A stretch of DNA of 5,214 bases from Anaerolineae bacterium (GTDB lineage: Bacteria; Chloroflexota; Anaerolineae; B4-G1). Below, piece after piece: positions 1-5,214 of the stretch; positions within the stretch are counted from its first letter, which is position 1; each line of letters begins with the position of its first letter. The notes under the pieces are model-generated. The model ran no database searches. It was given only the letters and a program-made list of their open reading frames with translations, and was not told the origin of the DNA. The DNA lies in the NCBI GenBank assembly GCA_027079895.1, contig JALWUZ010000407.1, positions 1 to 5,214 on the forward strand. Reading direction: 5' to 3'. A program made the translations under genes and the position numbers.

Positions 1-2
1 CG

Positions 3-170
3 CTCACCCTGCGGCCTGGCGACCACCTCCTCCAAATCCACCACCTGACCGCGCCCCCCGCCTCCCCCTGCGCCGTCGAAATCGGCCTGTACGACCCGCT
101 CACCGGAGAGCGCGTCCCCCGCGTCGGCGCGGATGAGGAGCGCGTGGTGATACACTGCCCCCGGCCATAA
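3..170 (+). CDS. C-terminal fragment of an envelope protein, possibly glycosyltransferase (ArnT/PMT-type)
   Basis: This is an open frame running from the window edge to TAA at 168-170; 55 residues are visible and the start lies outside. The end of the protein reads 'RPGDHLLQIHHL' followed by 'VEIGLYDPLTGERVP' and a short charged tail. From family knowledge, 'GLYDP.TGER.P' is typical of the C-terminal beta-sandwich-like tail found on large multi-pass dolichyl-phosphate-mannose/ArnT-type glycosyltransferases, and on related uncharacterised membrane proteins, of Chloroflexota. The enzymatic part is not in the window, so the function is an inference from this tail alone. The stop codon abuts the direct repeats of the next gene's control region, so the gene ends just before them. 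The frame is well supported by the continuous open reading and the G/C-rich third positions; the product name is tentative. Confidence 0.6.
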   Translation, partial: LTLRPGDHLLQIHHLTAPPASPCAVEIGLYDPLTGERVPRVGADEERVVIHCPRP

Positions 171-210
171 GGTTGCCTTAAGGTTGCCCATAACTTCCCT
201 TAAAGACAAC
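171..210 (+). promoter_or_regulatory. 11-base-period direct repeats, candidate PhoB/OmpR-family operator
   Basis: Two perfect copies of GGTTGCC (171-177 and 182-188) are separated by TTAA (178-181). They are followed in the same 11-base register by CATA (189-192), ACTTCCC (193-199), TTAA (200-203) and AGACAAC (204-210). A 7-base unit plus a 4-base A/T-rich gap repeated every 11 bases is the classic layout of sites bound head-to-tail by PhoB/OmpR-family response regulators. Units three and four are degenerate, and the fourth overlaps the proposed -35 element, as in activated Pho promoters. The repeat is seen directly; the regulator is inferred. One caution is that TGGGCAACC, the reverse complement of 182-190, is also the core of the repeats at the other end of the window. 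Confidence 0.35.
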
Positions 211-231
211 CCCCCCCCTCTGTGGTATCAT
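203..231 (+). promoter_or_regulatory. Candidate sigma-70-type promoter with extended -10
   Basis: The proposed -35 is AAGACA at 203-208 (four of six matches to TTGACA). After a 17-base spacer comes TATCAT at 226-231 (five of six matches to TATAAT), preceded by TG at 223-224 to give an extended -10 (TGGTATCAT). Transcription would start near 238, leaving a leader of about 35 bases before the ATG at 273. The spacer contains a run of nine C (210-218). The site lies in the only sizeable gap upstream of four closely packed genes, so it is the natural promoter for the operon. The weak -35 suits activator dependence, possibly through the upstream repeats. Confidence 0.45.
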
Positions 232-258
232 CCCTCGGTGAACAGAACAATCCAACTC

Positions 259-265
259 AGGAGGT
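259..265 (+). promoter_or_regulatory. Shine-Dalgarno that fixes the NEW3 gene start
   Basis: AGGAGGT lies seven bases before the ATG at 273. The same frame is open further upstream to a GTG at 222, but that GTG lies inside the proposed extended -10 region, has no Shine-Dalgarno, and would put 17 hydrophilic residues before the signal peptide. The ATG at 273 is therefore preferred. Confidence 0.88.
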
Positions 266-272
266 AGACACG

Positions 273-1460
273 ATGATCCGTCGAATCTGGACGACTGCCT
301 TAATCATCACGCTGACCGTGCTGCTCGCCGGTCTCGCTGCGCCGGTGCTGGCCCAGGAGGGAGGAGGCCAGCCGGTCATCGCTCCTGCGCCGCAACCGCT
401 GACCATCTACACCCGCTACCCATCCCTGGAGATCGCCGTCGGCGACAGCGTCTCCCTCGACCTGGTGCTCCAGGCCGGCACCGCCCAAGTGGTCAACCTG
501 GACGTGAAAGACCTGCCCGAAGACTGGACGGCCACCTTCCGGGGCGGCGGGAAAGTCATCCACTCCGTCTACGTCTCGCCGGACGAGGAGGCCAAAGTCA
601 CCCTGCGGCTGGAACTGCCCAGCGATGTGCAGGCGGACACCTACCACTTCACCATCGTGGGACAGGGGGACGAGCGGGCGACGCTCCCCATCGAACTGAC
701 CGTCGCCGAGAAACTGCCCCCCAGCCTGGAGTTCGAGGTCGAGTTGCCGACGCTGCGCGGCACGACCAACACCACCTTCCGCTACAACGCCACGCTGCGG
801 AACAAGGGGGACGAAGACCTCTCCGTCAACCTGATCGCCGACGCCCCGGCGGAGTTCCAGGTCACGTTCAAACTGAGCGGCCAGGAAGTCACCAGCATCC
901 CCATCGGGGCGAACGAGTCGAAGCGGCTGACGATCGAGGCCCGGCCGTTCATCGAGGTGGAGGCGGGCACCTACGCCATCAACGTCACCGCCCAGGGCGG
1001 CGAAGCGCAGGCCAGCGTCGCCCTCTCCGCCGAAGTGACCGGCCAGCCGGACCTGACCGTCACCACCCCCGACGGGCGGCTGTCGGCGCAGATCCGCACC
1101 GGCAAGCAGACCCCGTTGCAGATTATCATCCAGAACGACGGCACCGCGCCGGCCCGCGACGTGCAGATGAGCGCGACCACTCCCTCCGGCTGGAAAGTGG
1201 AGTTCGACCAGGAGACCATCCCGGAGATCCCCGCCGGACAGCAAGTCCAGGTCACGGCCAACGTCCAGCCGGCCGACCAGGCCCTGTCCGGCGACTACGT
1301 GCTCACCATCCGCGCCAAGCCGGAGGGCGGCTCCTCCGAATCGGCGGAGTTCCGCATCACGGTCTTGACCTCCACGATGTGGGGCATCGTCGGCGTGATC
1401 ATCATCGCCGTCGCCGTCGCCGTCGTCGGGCTGGCCGTCTCCAGTTTTGGCCGCCGTTGA
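273..1460 (+). CDS. Secreted, C-terminally membrane-anchored protein with three NEW3-type Ig-like domains
   Basis: The 395-residue protein has a signal peptide (MIRR, then a hydrophobic stretch at about 5-23, with likely cleavage after A27 in 'VLA-QEGG'). A Gly/Pro-rich linker follows, then three similar beta-rich domains at about 42-145, 149-255 and 258-365. A single membrane helix lies at about 370-390, followed by a short basic end (SFGRR). Each domain shows the NEW3 (alpha-galactosidase-associated, COG1470-like) pattern: a 'LPEDW' or 'PSGWKVEF' turn, a 'PAGQQVQVT'-like strand, and an ending of the 'SGDYVLTIRA' type. The topology puts the domains outside the cytoplasmic membrane. No catalytic motif is visible, so a scaffold, adhesion or transporter-accessory role is most likely. 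The gene ends 15 bases before the ABC ATPase gene, which supports a functional link with the transporter. The helix is encoded in part by three tandem GCCGTC hexamers (1407-1424). The architecture is well supported; the exact role is unknown. Confidence 0.86.
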   Translation: MIRRIWTTALIITLTVLLAGLAAPVLAQEGGGQPVIAPAPQPLTIYTRYPSLEIAVGDSVSLDLVLQAGTAQVVNLDVKDLPEDWTATFRGGGKVIHSVYVSPDEEAKVTLRLELPSDVQADTYHFTIVGQGDERATLPIELTVAEKLPPSLEFEVELPTLRGTTNTTFRYNATLRNKGDEDLSVNLIADAPAEFQVTFKLSGQEVTSIPIGANESKRLTIEARPFIEVEAGTYAINVTAQGGEAQASVALSAEVTGQPDLTVTTPDGRLSAQIRTGKQTPLQIIIQNDGTAPARDVQMSATTPSGWKVEFDQETIPEIPAGQQVQVTANVQPADQALSGDYVLTIRAKPEGGSSESAEFRITVLTSTMWGIVGVIIIAVAVAVVGLAVSSFGRR

Positions 1461-1475
1461 ACGAGGTGATGGACG

Positions 1476-2441
1476 ATGAGCGCAGAGGTAATCCTGGAGA
1501 CCAAGAATCTCACCAAATTGTACGGCGATTTCGTCGCCGTGGACGGCCTGAACCTGACCGTGCGCCGGGGGGAAGTCTTCGGCCTCCTGGGGCCGAACGG
1601 GGCCGGTAAGACAACCACCATCCTTATGCTGATGGGCCTCACGGAGCCGACGGATGGGGAGGTGCGCGTCCTCGACCTCGACCCCGTCCGGCAGCCGTTG
1701 AGCGTCAAAGCGCGGGTCGGCTACCTGCCGGAGCGGGTCGGCTTCTACGACAACCTGACCGCCCGCGAGAACCTGACCTACATCGCCCGGCTGAACGGCC
1801 TGAAGCGGCAGGAGGCCCACGAGCGGGTGGCGGAGACGCTGGCCCAGATTGGGCTGGAACACGCCGCCGACCGGCGGGTGGGCACCTTCTCGCGGGGCAT
1901 GCGCCAGCGGCTCGGCGTGGCCGACGTGCTCATCAAGCGGCCCCAACTCATCATCATGGACGAGCCGACCCAGGGGCTGGACCCGGAGGCGGCCCGCGAG
2001 TTCCTCGACATCATCCGCCGCCTGAAGGAGACCGGCATCACCATCCTGCTCTCCTCCCACCTGCTCTACCAGGTGCAGGCGGTCTGCGACCGGGTGGGGC
2101 TGTTCCACCGGGGGCAGATGGTGTTGGAGGGGACGGTGCCGGAACTGGCCCGGCAGGTCTTGGGCGGGGCGTACCGCATCCGGCTGGAGGCGCACGGCGA
2201 CGACCTCTCCGCCGTCCTGCGGGAGATCCCCGGCGTCCTGGCCGTGCATCACGACGCGCCCGCAATCTACGACCTGGAAGCGGAGAGCGACCTGCGGGCC
2301 GAGGCCGCCGCCGCCGTCGTGCGGGCCGGCGGGCGGCTGTTCTCGCTCAACATCGAGGAGTCCAGCCTGGATGAGGTCTACGCCCACTACTTCCAGCAGT
2401 ATCAGCGGGAACAGGAGGAGGTGGAGCATGCCGCAGTCTGA
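1476..2441 (+). CDS. ABC transporter ATP-binding protein (NatA/CcmA-like, ABC-2 class)
   Basis: This 321-residue cytoplasmic ATPase would power the permease encoded next. All nucleotide-binding motifs are intact: Walker A GPNGAGKTT (39-47), a Q-loop position in 'GYLPER' occupied by E86 (usual for this class), signature FSRGMRQRL (138-146), Walker B LIIMDEP with D162 and catalytic E163, D-loop GLDP (167-170) and H-loop histidine H195 in 'LLSSH'. Residues from about 228 to the end form the extra C-terminal domain common in ABC-2 ATPases, ending in the typical 'ESSLDEVYAHYF' and a charged tail. GAGGTG at 1463-1468, seven bases upstream, supports the ATG at 1476. The end of the gene overlaps the permease start by 14 bases, and the codons for its 'EEVEH' tail contain the permease Shine-Dalgarno. 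Family and activity are clear; the transported substrate is not. Confidence 0.97.
   Translation: MSAEVILETKNLTKLYGDFVAVDGLNLTVRRGEVFGLLGPNGAGKTTTILMLMGLTEPTDGEVRVLDLDPVRQPLSVKARVGYLPERVGFYDNLTARENLTYIARLNGLKRQEAHERVAETLAQIGLEHAADRRVGTFSRGMRQRLGVADVLIKRPQLIIMDEPTQGLDPEAAREFLDIIRRLKETGITILLSSHLLYQVQAVCDRVGLFHRGQMVLEGTVPELARQVLGGAYRIRLEAHGDDLSAVLREIPGVLAVHHDAPAIYDLEAESDLRAEAAAAVVRAGGRLFSLNIEESSLDEVYAHYFQQYQREQEEVEHAAV
2416..2422 (+). promoter_or_regulatory. Shine-Dalgarno inside the ATPase gene that fixes the permease start
   Basis: AGGAGGT lies five bases before the ATG at 2428, inside a longer purine-rich run (2413-2426). An in-frame ATG at 2371 would add 19 polar residues (rich in Ser, Thr and Arg), would overlap the ATPase gene by 71 bases and lacks a comparable Shine-Dalgarno, so 2428 is chosen. 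Ribosomes ending on the ATPase stop (2439-2441) are well placed to reinitiate here. Confidence 0.85.
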
Positions 2442-3399
2442 CGTGACCCGTGAACGCGAAGGCTCGCCCTGGACCGGGCTGTGGGCCGTCGTCGCCAAAG
2501 AGATGGCCGACCATCTGACCAGCGTCCGCATGCTGATTCTGGAAGTGCTCATCCTGCTGACGGCGACCGGCACGGTCTACGCGGCGACGCAGAACATCCG
2601 CAACACCGGCAACGACAAGTTCATCTTCCTGAAACTGTTCACCACCTCGCAGGACCCCATCCCGGCCTTCGTGGGCTTCCTGGGGTTCCTCGTGCCGCTG
2701 ACCGCGATCGCGCTGGCCTTCGACGCGGTGAACGGGGAGTTCAATCAGCGCACGCTGTCGCGGGTCCTGGCCCAGCCGATTTACCGCGACGCGCTCCTGT
2801 TCGGCAAGTTCCTGGCCGGACTGTTCACGCTGGCGCTGGTGCTGACCACCATCTGGCTGCTGATCATCGGCCTGGGCATCCTGCGGCTGGGAATCCCCCC
2901 CAGCGGCGAGGAGGTGGCGCGGGGGCTGTGGTTCCTGCTGCTGACGATCTTCTACGGCGGCATCTGGCTCGCGCTGGCGATGGTCTTCTCCATCGTCTTC
3001 CGCCAGCCGGCGACCGCCGCCCTGGCCTCGATCGCCGTCTGGCTGTTCTTCACCGTGTTCTGGGGGATCATCTCCGACCTGCTCGCCCAGACGATTCACC
3101 CCATCCGCATCGGGCTGCCGGAGGAGCAGTTGGCCCAAATGCAGTTGGCACTCGCCCTGACCCGCATATCGCCGAACACGCTCTACCTGGAAGCGATCAT
3201 CGCCACGCTCAACCCGACGATTCGCTCCCTGGGGTTCGTGCTGCCGATGCAGTTACAGGGGGCGTTGCTGGGCGCACCGCTCCCGCTGGGGCAGAGTTTG
3301 ATGCTCTCCTGGCCCAATCTGACCGGTCTGGTGGCGGCGACGATTCTCCTGTTCGCGTTGGGGTACGTGCTGTTCCAGCGGCAGGAGGTTCGGGCGTAA
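2428..3399 (+). CDS. ABC-2 type transporter permease
   Basis: The 323-residue integral membrane protein has six predicted helices at about 35-53, 78-98, 122-150, 166-192, 195-219 and 297-316. A short cytoplasmic N-terminus contains 'WAVVAKEMADHL', the usual amphipathic start of ABC-2 permeases. The cytoplasmic loop between helices 2 and 3 carries 'DAVNGEFNQRTL' and 'PIYRDALLFGKFLAG' (99-131). This matches the family pattern D..NGE...RTL...L..P..R..L..GK, which couples to the ATPase. A long loop of about 77 residues (220-296) between helices 5 and 6 should face outside and may contact the NEW3 protein. Only one permease gene is present, so the complex is probably two permeases with two ATPases. 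The class is NosY/NatB-like, but there are no nos or sodium-transport neighbours, so no finer name is given. Confidence 0.93.
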   Translation: MPQSDVTREREGSPWTGLWAVVAKEMADHLTSVRMLILEVLILLTATGTVYAATQNIRNTGNDKFIFLKLFTTSQDPIPAFVGFLGFLVPLTAIALAFDAVNGEFNQRTLSRVLAQPIYRDALLFGKFLAGLFTLALVLTTIWLLIIGLGILRLGIPPSGEEVARGLWFLLLTIFYGGIWLALAMVFSIVFRQPATAALASIAVWLFFTVFWGIISDLLAQTIHPIRIGLPEEQLAQMQLALALTRISPNTLYLEAIIATLNPTIRSLGFVLPMQLQGALLGAPLPLGQSLMLSWPNLTGLVAATILLFALGYVLFQRQEVRA

Positions 3400-3424
3400 A
3401 CGTTCGCCGAAAAAAGGAGGCGCG

Positions 3425-5035
3425 ATGAAAATTCGCAACCTGTTACCGATTATCTCCATCGTTCTGCTTCTCTCGCTGGGGTGCAGCACTTCCGACCTGT
3501 TCCTCACCCCCACGCCGGGAGGGACGGGCGCGGCCCAGCCCCAGACCCAGGCCACAGCAGCGGCCCCCGTCGTCGCCCCCGTCACCCAGGGGGACGCGCT
3601 GGCCGCCTTGCAGAGCACGCTGGAGAACATCTACCAGACCGTCGGGCCGTCGGTCGTCTACATCGGCGTGGTGCAGAAGCAGGAGATCGGGCCCATCCCG
3701 TTCCCCTTCTTCGGACAGGAGCAGCAGCCCCCGGAGCAGTACCAGCGCGGCTCCGGCTCCGGCTTCGTCTGGGACACCGCCGGGCACATCGTCACCAACA
3801 ATCACGTCGTGGAGGGGGCCGACAAGATTCAAGTCACCTTCGCCGACGGCACGACGGCGCCCGCCTCCATCGTGGGGACGGATCGGGACAGCGACCTGGC
3901 GGTCTTGCAGGTGGAGACGCCGTCCGGCTACACCCTCCCCGCCCCGCTGACGCTGGCCGACTCGACCCAGGTTCAGGTCGGGCAGTTGGCCGTCGCCATC
4001 GGCAACCCCTTCGGCCTGGAGAACACGATGACCGTCGGGTTCATCAGCGCGTTGGGCCGCTCCCTGCCGACGGGCGGGGCGGACGGCGGCCCGTCCTACT
4101 CCATCCCCGACGTGATTCAGACCGACGCCCCCATCAACCCCGGCAACTCCGGCGGCGTCCTGGTGGACGCGGAGGGGCGGGTCATCGGCGTCACCAGCGC
4201 GATCGTCTCGCCGGTGCGGGCCTCGGCCGGCATCGGCTTCGCCATCCCCGCCGCCATCGTCCAGAAAGTGGTGCCGGTCTTGATCGAGAGCGGCCACTAC
4301 ACCTACCCCTGGCTGGGCATCAGCGGCACCTCGTTGGACGCCGACCTGGCCGACGCGATGGGGCTCGACCCCAATCAGCACGGGGCGTTGGTCATCGAGG
4401 TCGTCCCCAACGGCCCGGCGGACGAGGCCGGCCTGCGGGGCAGCAGCAAGACGGTCGTCATTGACGGGGAGCAGCGCAAAATCGGCGGCGATGTCATCAT
4501 CGCCATCGAGGAGCAGCCGGTCAAGGACTTCGCCGACCTGGTGGCCTACCTGGTCAATCACACGGAGGTAGGCCAGCGGGTGACGCTGACCATCGTGCGC
4601 GACGGGCGGGAGCAGGAGGTCACGGTGACGCTGGGCGAGAGGCCGTCGGGCGAGTCCTCCCAGCAGCAGACGGGGCAGGAGGAGGCGGCCGGCGGCGCGT
4701 GGCTGGGCATCAGCGGGCTGACGCTGACGCCGAAGGTCGCCCAGGCGATGGGCCTCCCCGCCGACCAGACCGGCGTCCTGGTCGGCGAGGTGGTCAGCGG
4801 CAGCCCGGCGGACGAGGCCGGACTGCGGGGCAGTTACAAGCCGGTCACCATCGGCGGGGAGCGCATCCTGGTCGGCGGCGATGTCATCGTCGCCTTCGAC
4901 GGGCGGCCGGTCGCCCGGATGGAGGATTTGCAGGCGATGGTGCGGCAGGCGTCGCCGGGGGAGCGGGTCACGCTGACGGTGCTGCGCGACGGGCGGGAGC
5001 AGGAGATCGAAGTCACCCTGGGGAGCCGGGAGTAG
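3425..5035 (+). CDS. Lipoprotein HtrA/DegP-type serine protease with two PDZ domains
   Basis: The 536-residue extracytoplasmic protease or chaperone would degrade or hold misfolded envelope proteins. It starts with a lipoprotein signal peptide (hydrophobic 6-19, lipobox-like LSLGC with C20) and a Thr/Pro/Ala/Gln-rich linker to about 52. The trypsin-like domain spans about 57-292, with the triad H127 in 'TNNHVV', D157 in 'DSDLAVL' and S242 in 'NPGNSGG', all intact. PDZ1 (about 294-404) and PDZ2 (about 425-533) are close copies, each opening 'WLGISG' and closing 'DGREQE.....LG'. In both, a hairpin-like insertion of about a dozen residues separates 'PADEAGLRG' from 'GGDVI', unlike E. coli DegP. 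A Gln/Glu/Ser-rich linker joins them. AAGGAGG (3414-3420), four bases before the ATG, sets the start. The gene begins 25 bases after the permease, so it is probably co-transcribed. Two PDZ domains match the DegP/DegQ layout, while lipid anchoring tethers it like DegS. Confidence 0.96.
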   Translation: MKIRNLLPIISIVLLLSLGCSTSDLFLTPTPGGTGAAQPQTQATAAAPVVAPVTQGDALAALQSTLENIYQTVGPSVVYIGVVQKQEIGPIPFPFFGQEQQPPEQYQRGSGSGFVWDTAGHIVTNNHVVEGADKIQVTFADGTTAPASIVGTDRDSDLAVLQVETPSGYTLPAPLTLADSTQVQVGQLAVAIGNPFGLENTMTVGFISALGRSLPTGGADGGPSYSIPDVIQTDAPINPGNSGGVLVDAEGRVIGVTSAIVSPVRASAGIGFAIPAAIVQKVVPVLIESGHYTYPWLGISGTSLDADLADAMGLDPNQHGALVIEVVPNGPADEAGLRGSSKTVVIDGEQRKIGGDVIIAIEEQPVKDFADLVAYLVNHTEVGQRVTLTIVRDGREQEVTVTLGERPSGESSQQQTGQEEAAGGAWLGISGLTLTPKVAQAMGLPADQTGVLVGEVVSGSPADEAGLRGSYKPVTIGGERILVGGDVIVAFDGRPVARMEDLQAMVRQASPGERVTLTVLRDGREQEIEVTLGSRE

Positions 5036-5061
5036 GGGACGGTCTTGCACCGGCCCAGGCG

Positions 5062-5105
5062 TTGGGCAACCGCGCGGGGGGCAAACACGTGGGTTTGCCC
5101 CTACC
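5062..5105 (+). repeat. Intergenic palindromic repeat, unit A (complete)
   Basis: The unit reads TTGGGCAACCGCG, a G-rich run, then a hairpin and CTACC. The hairpin has left arm GGGGCAAAC (5078-5086), loop ACGTGG and right arm GTTTGCCCC (5093-5101), a perfect 9-base-pair stem with CACGTG at the centre. It differs from unit C only by one substitution (5075) and one extra G. The sequence resembles the short palindromic repeats scattered between genes in Chloroflexota genomes. It begins 26 bases after the protease stop and could also affect the 3' end of the operon transcript. Confidence 0.88.
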
Positions 5106-5121
5106 GGCCCCGGCCCCCGGC

Positions 5122-5150
5122 GTGGGCAACCGCGCGGGGGCAACCGCCAC
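5122..5150 (+). repeat. Intergenic repeat, unit B (core only, no hairpin)
   Basis: This copy keeps the leading TGGGCAACCGCGCGGGGG core. Where units A and C have the CAAACACGTG hairpin, it instead runs into a second GGGCAACCGC (5138-5147). It looks like a truncated or recombined unit. GGGCAACCGC therefore occurs at 5064, 5124, 5138 and 5154, and the cores of A, B and C start 60 and 30 bases apart. Confidence 0.8.
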
Positions 5151-5151
5151 A

Positions 5152-5194
5152 TTGGGCAACCGCGAGGGGGCAAACACGTGGGTTTGCCCCTACC
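5152..5194 (+). repeat. Intergenic palindromic repeat, unit C (complete)
   Basis: This is the second full unit. Its hairpin arms are GGGGCAAAC (5167-5175) and GTTTGCCCC (5182-5190) around the loop ACGTGG, followed by TACC. It matches unit A across about 42 bases except for A at 5165 in place of C and one G fewer in the run. The near-identity points to recent duplication or to spread of a repeat family. Confidence 0.88.
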
Positions 5195-5214
5195 ACCCGC
5201 GCGGTGACGTAGGG
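5195..5214 (+). repeat. Possible start of an inverted repeat copy, cut by the window end
   Basis: CCCGCGCGGT (5196-5205) is the reverse complement of ACCGCGCGGG in unit A (5070-5079), and GTAGGG (5209-5214) is the reverse complement of the CCCTAC that closes units A and C. Together they suggest that a unit in the opposite orientation begins here. The evidence is short, and CCGCGCGG is itself palindromic. Confidence 0.3.

Noticed and set aside
222..272. GTG start adding 17 residues to the NEW3 protein
   Set aside because: It has no Shine-Dalgarno, lies in the likely promoter, and would bury the signal peptide behind polar residues. AGGAGGT points to the ATG at 273.
300..2573. 757-codon open frame on the minus strand
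   Set aside because: It lies antisense to the NEW3 gene, the ATPase and the permease start. Its translation is rich in Arg, Gly, His, Asp and Gln with no domain, a typical shadow of G/C-rich third positions.
1476..3399. NosFY-type copper or gliding-motility (GldAF) transporter
   Set aside because: The ATPase and permease belong to the same broad ABC-2 class, but no nosD, nosZ, nosL or gldG-like gene is visible, so a specific name is not justified.
2481..3428. 315-codon plus-strand frame overlapping the permease
   Set aside because: It is out of frame with the permease, lacks hydrophobic segments and recognisable motifs, and is rich in Arg, His, Pro and Gly.
5064..5093. G-quadruplex in unit A
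   Set aside because: The G-runs are separated by loops up to nine bases long, and the perfect hairpin in the same place is a simpler structure.
5078..5101. Hairpin as an intrinsic terminator of the operon
   Set aside because: The stem is strong, but CTACC follows instead of a T-run. The identical hairpin at 5167-5190 also lacks a T-run. A repeat-family origin explains both better.
3443..5173. 576-codon open frame on the minus strand
   Set aside because: It is antisense to the clear HtrA gene. Its N-terminus would be made of the intergenic repeats (PPRGCP repeats) and the rest is low-complexity Asp/Arg/Gly/Leu.
5062..5194. Repeats as a CRISPR array
   Set aside because: Only two full units exist, a third is partial, the gap between them holds repeat-derived sequence rather than a unique spacer, and no cas gene is present.

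Overview
The window is G+C-rich (roughly two-thirds by eye), densely coding and entirely plus-strand. It most resembles a chromosomal segment of a Chloroflexota bacterium, probably an Anaerolineae/Caldilineae-type lineage. That placement is an inference from three things: the 'GLYDP.TGER.P' C-terminus of the first gene, a lipoprotein HtrA with two insertion-bearing PDZ domains, and short GGGGCAAAC/GTTTGCCCC palindromic repeats between genes. No marker gene proves it.

Layout: (1) 3-170, the C-terminal end of a gene starting outside the window, probably an envelope glycosyltransferase-type protein. (2) 171-272, a 102-base control region with 11-base-period direct repeats (GGTTGCC separated by TTAA), a plausible extended -10 promoter whose spacer contains a run of nine C, and a strong Shine-Dalgarno. 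(3) 273-1460, a secreted, membrane-anchored protein with three Ig-like NEW3-type domains. (4) 1476-2441, an ABC transporter ATPase. (5) 2428-3399, its six-helix ABC-2 type permease, overlapping the ATPase gene by 14 bases. (6) 3425-5035, a lipoprotein HtrA/DegP-type serine protease with an intact catalytic triad and two PDZ domains. (7) 5036-5214, an intergenic repeat cluster with two nearly identical hairpin units and a partial unit; no gene is seen there.

The four complete genes are separated by 15, -14 and 25 bases and each has its own strong Shine-Dalgarno, so they probably form one transcription unit read from the promoter near 203-231. The ATPase and permease should form a cytoplasmic-membrane exporter or membrane-remodelling complex. 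The NEW3 protein places three Ig-like domains on the outer face of the same membrane, and the HtrA lipoprotein is tethered to that face. The set reads as a cell-envelope module in which an exporter, an extracytoplasmic scaffold and a quality-control protease act together. Substrate and physiological role cannot be read from the sequence. The most interesting points are this gene combination and the control region, which resembles a PhoB/OmpR-family box placed over a promoter with a potentially slippage-prone poly(C) spacer.
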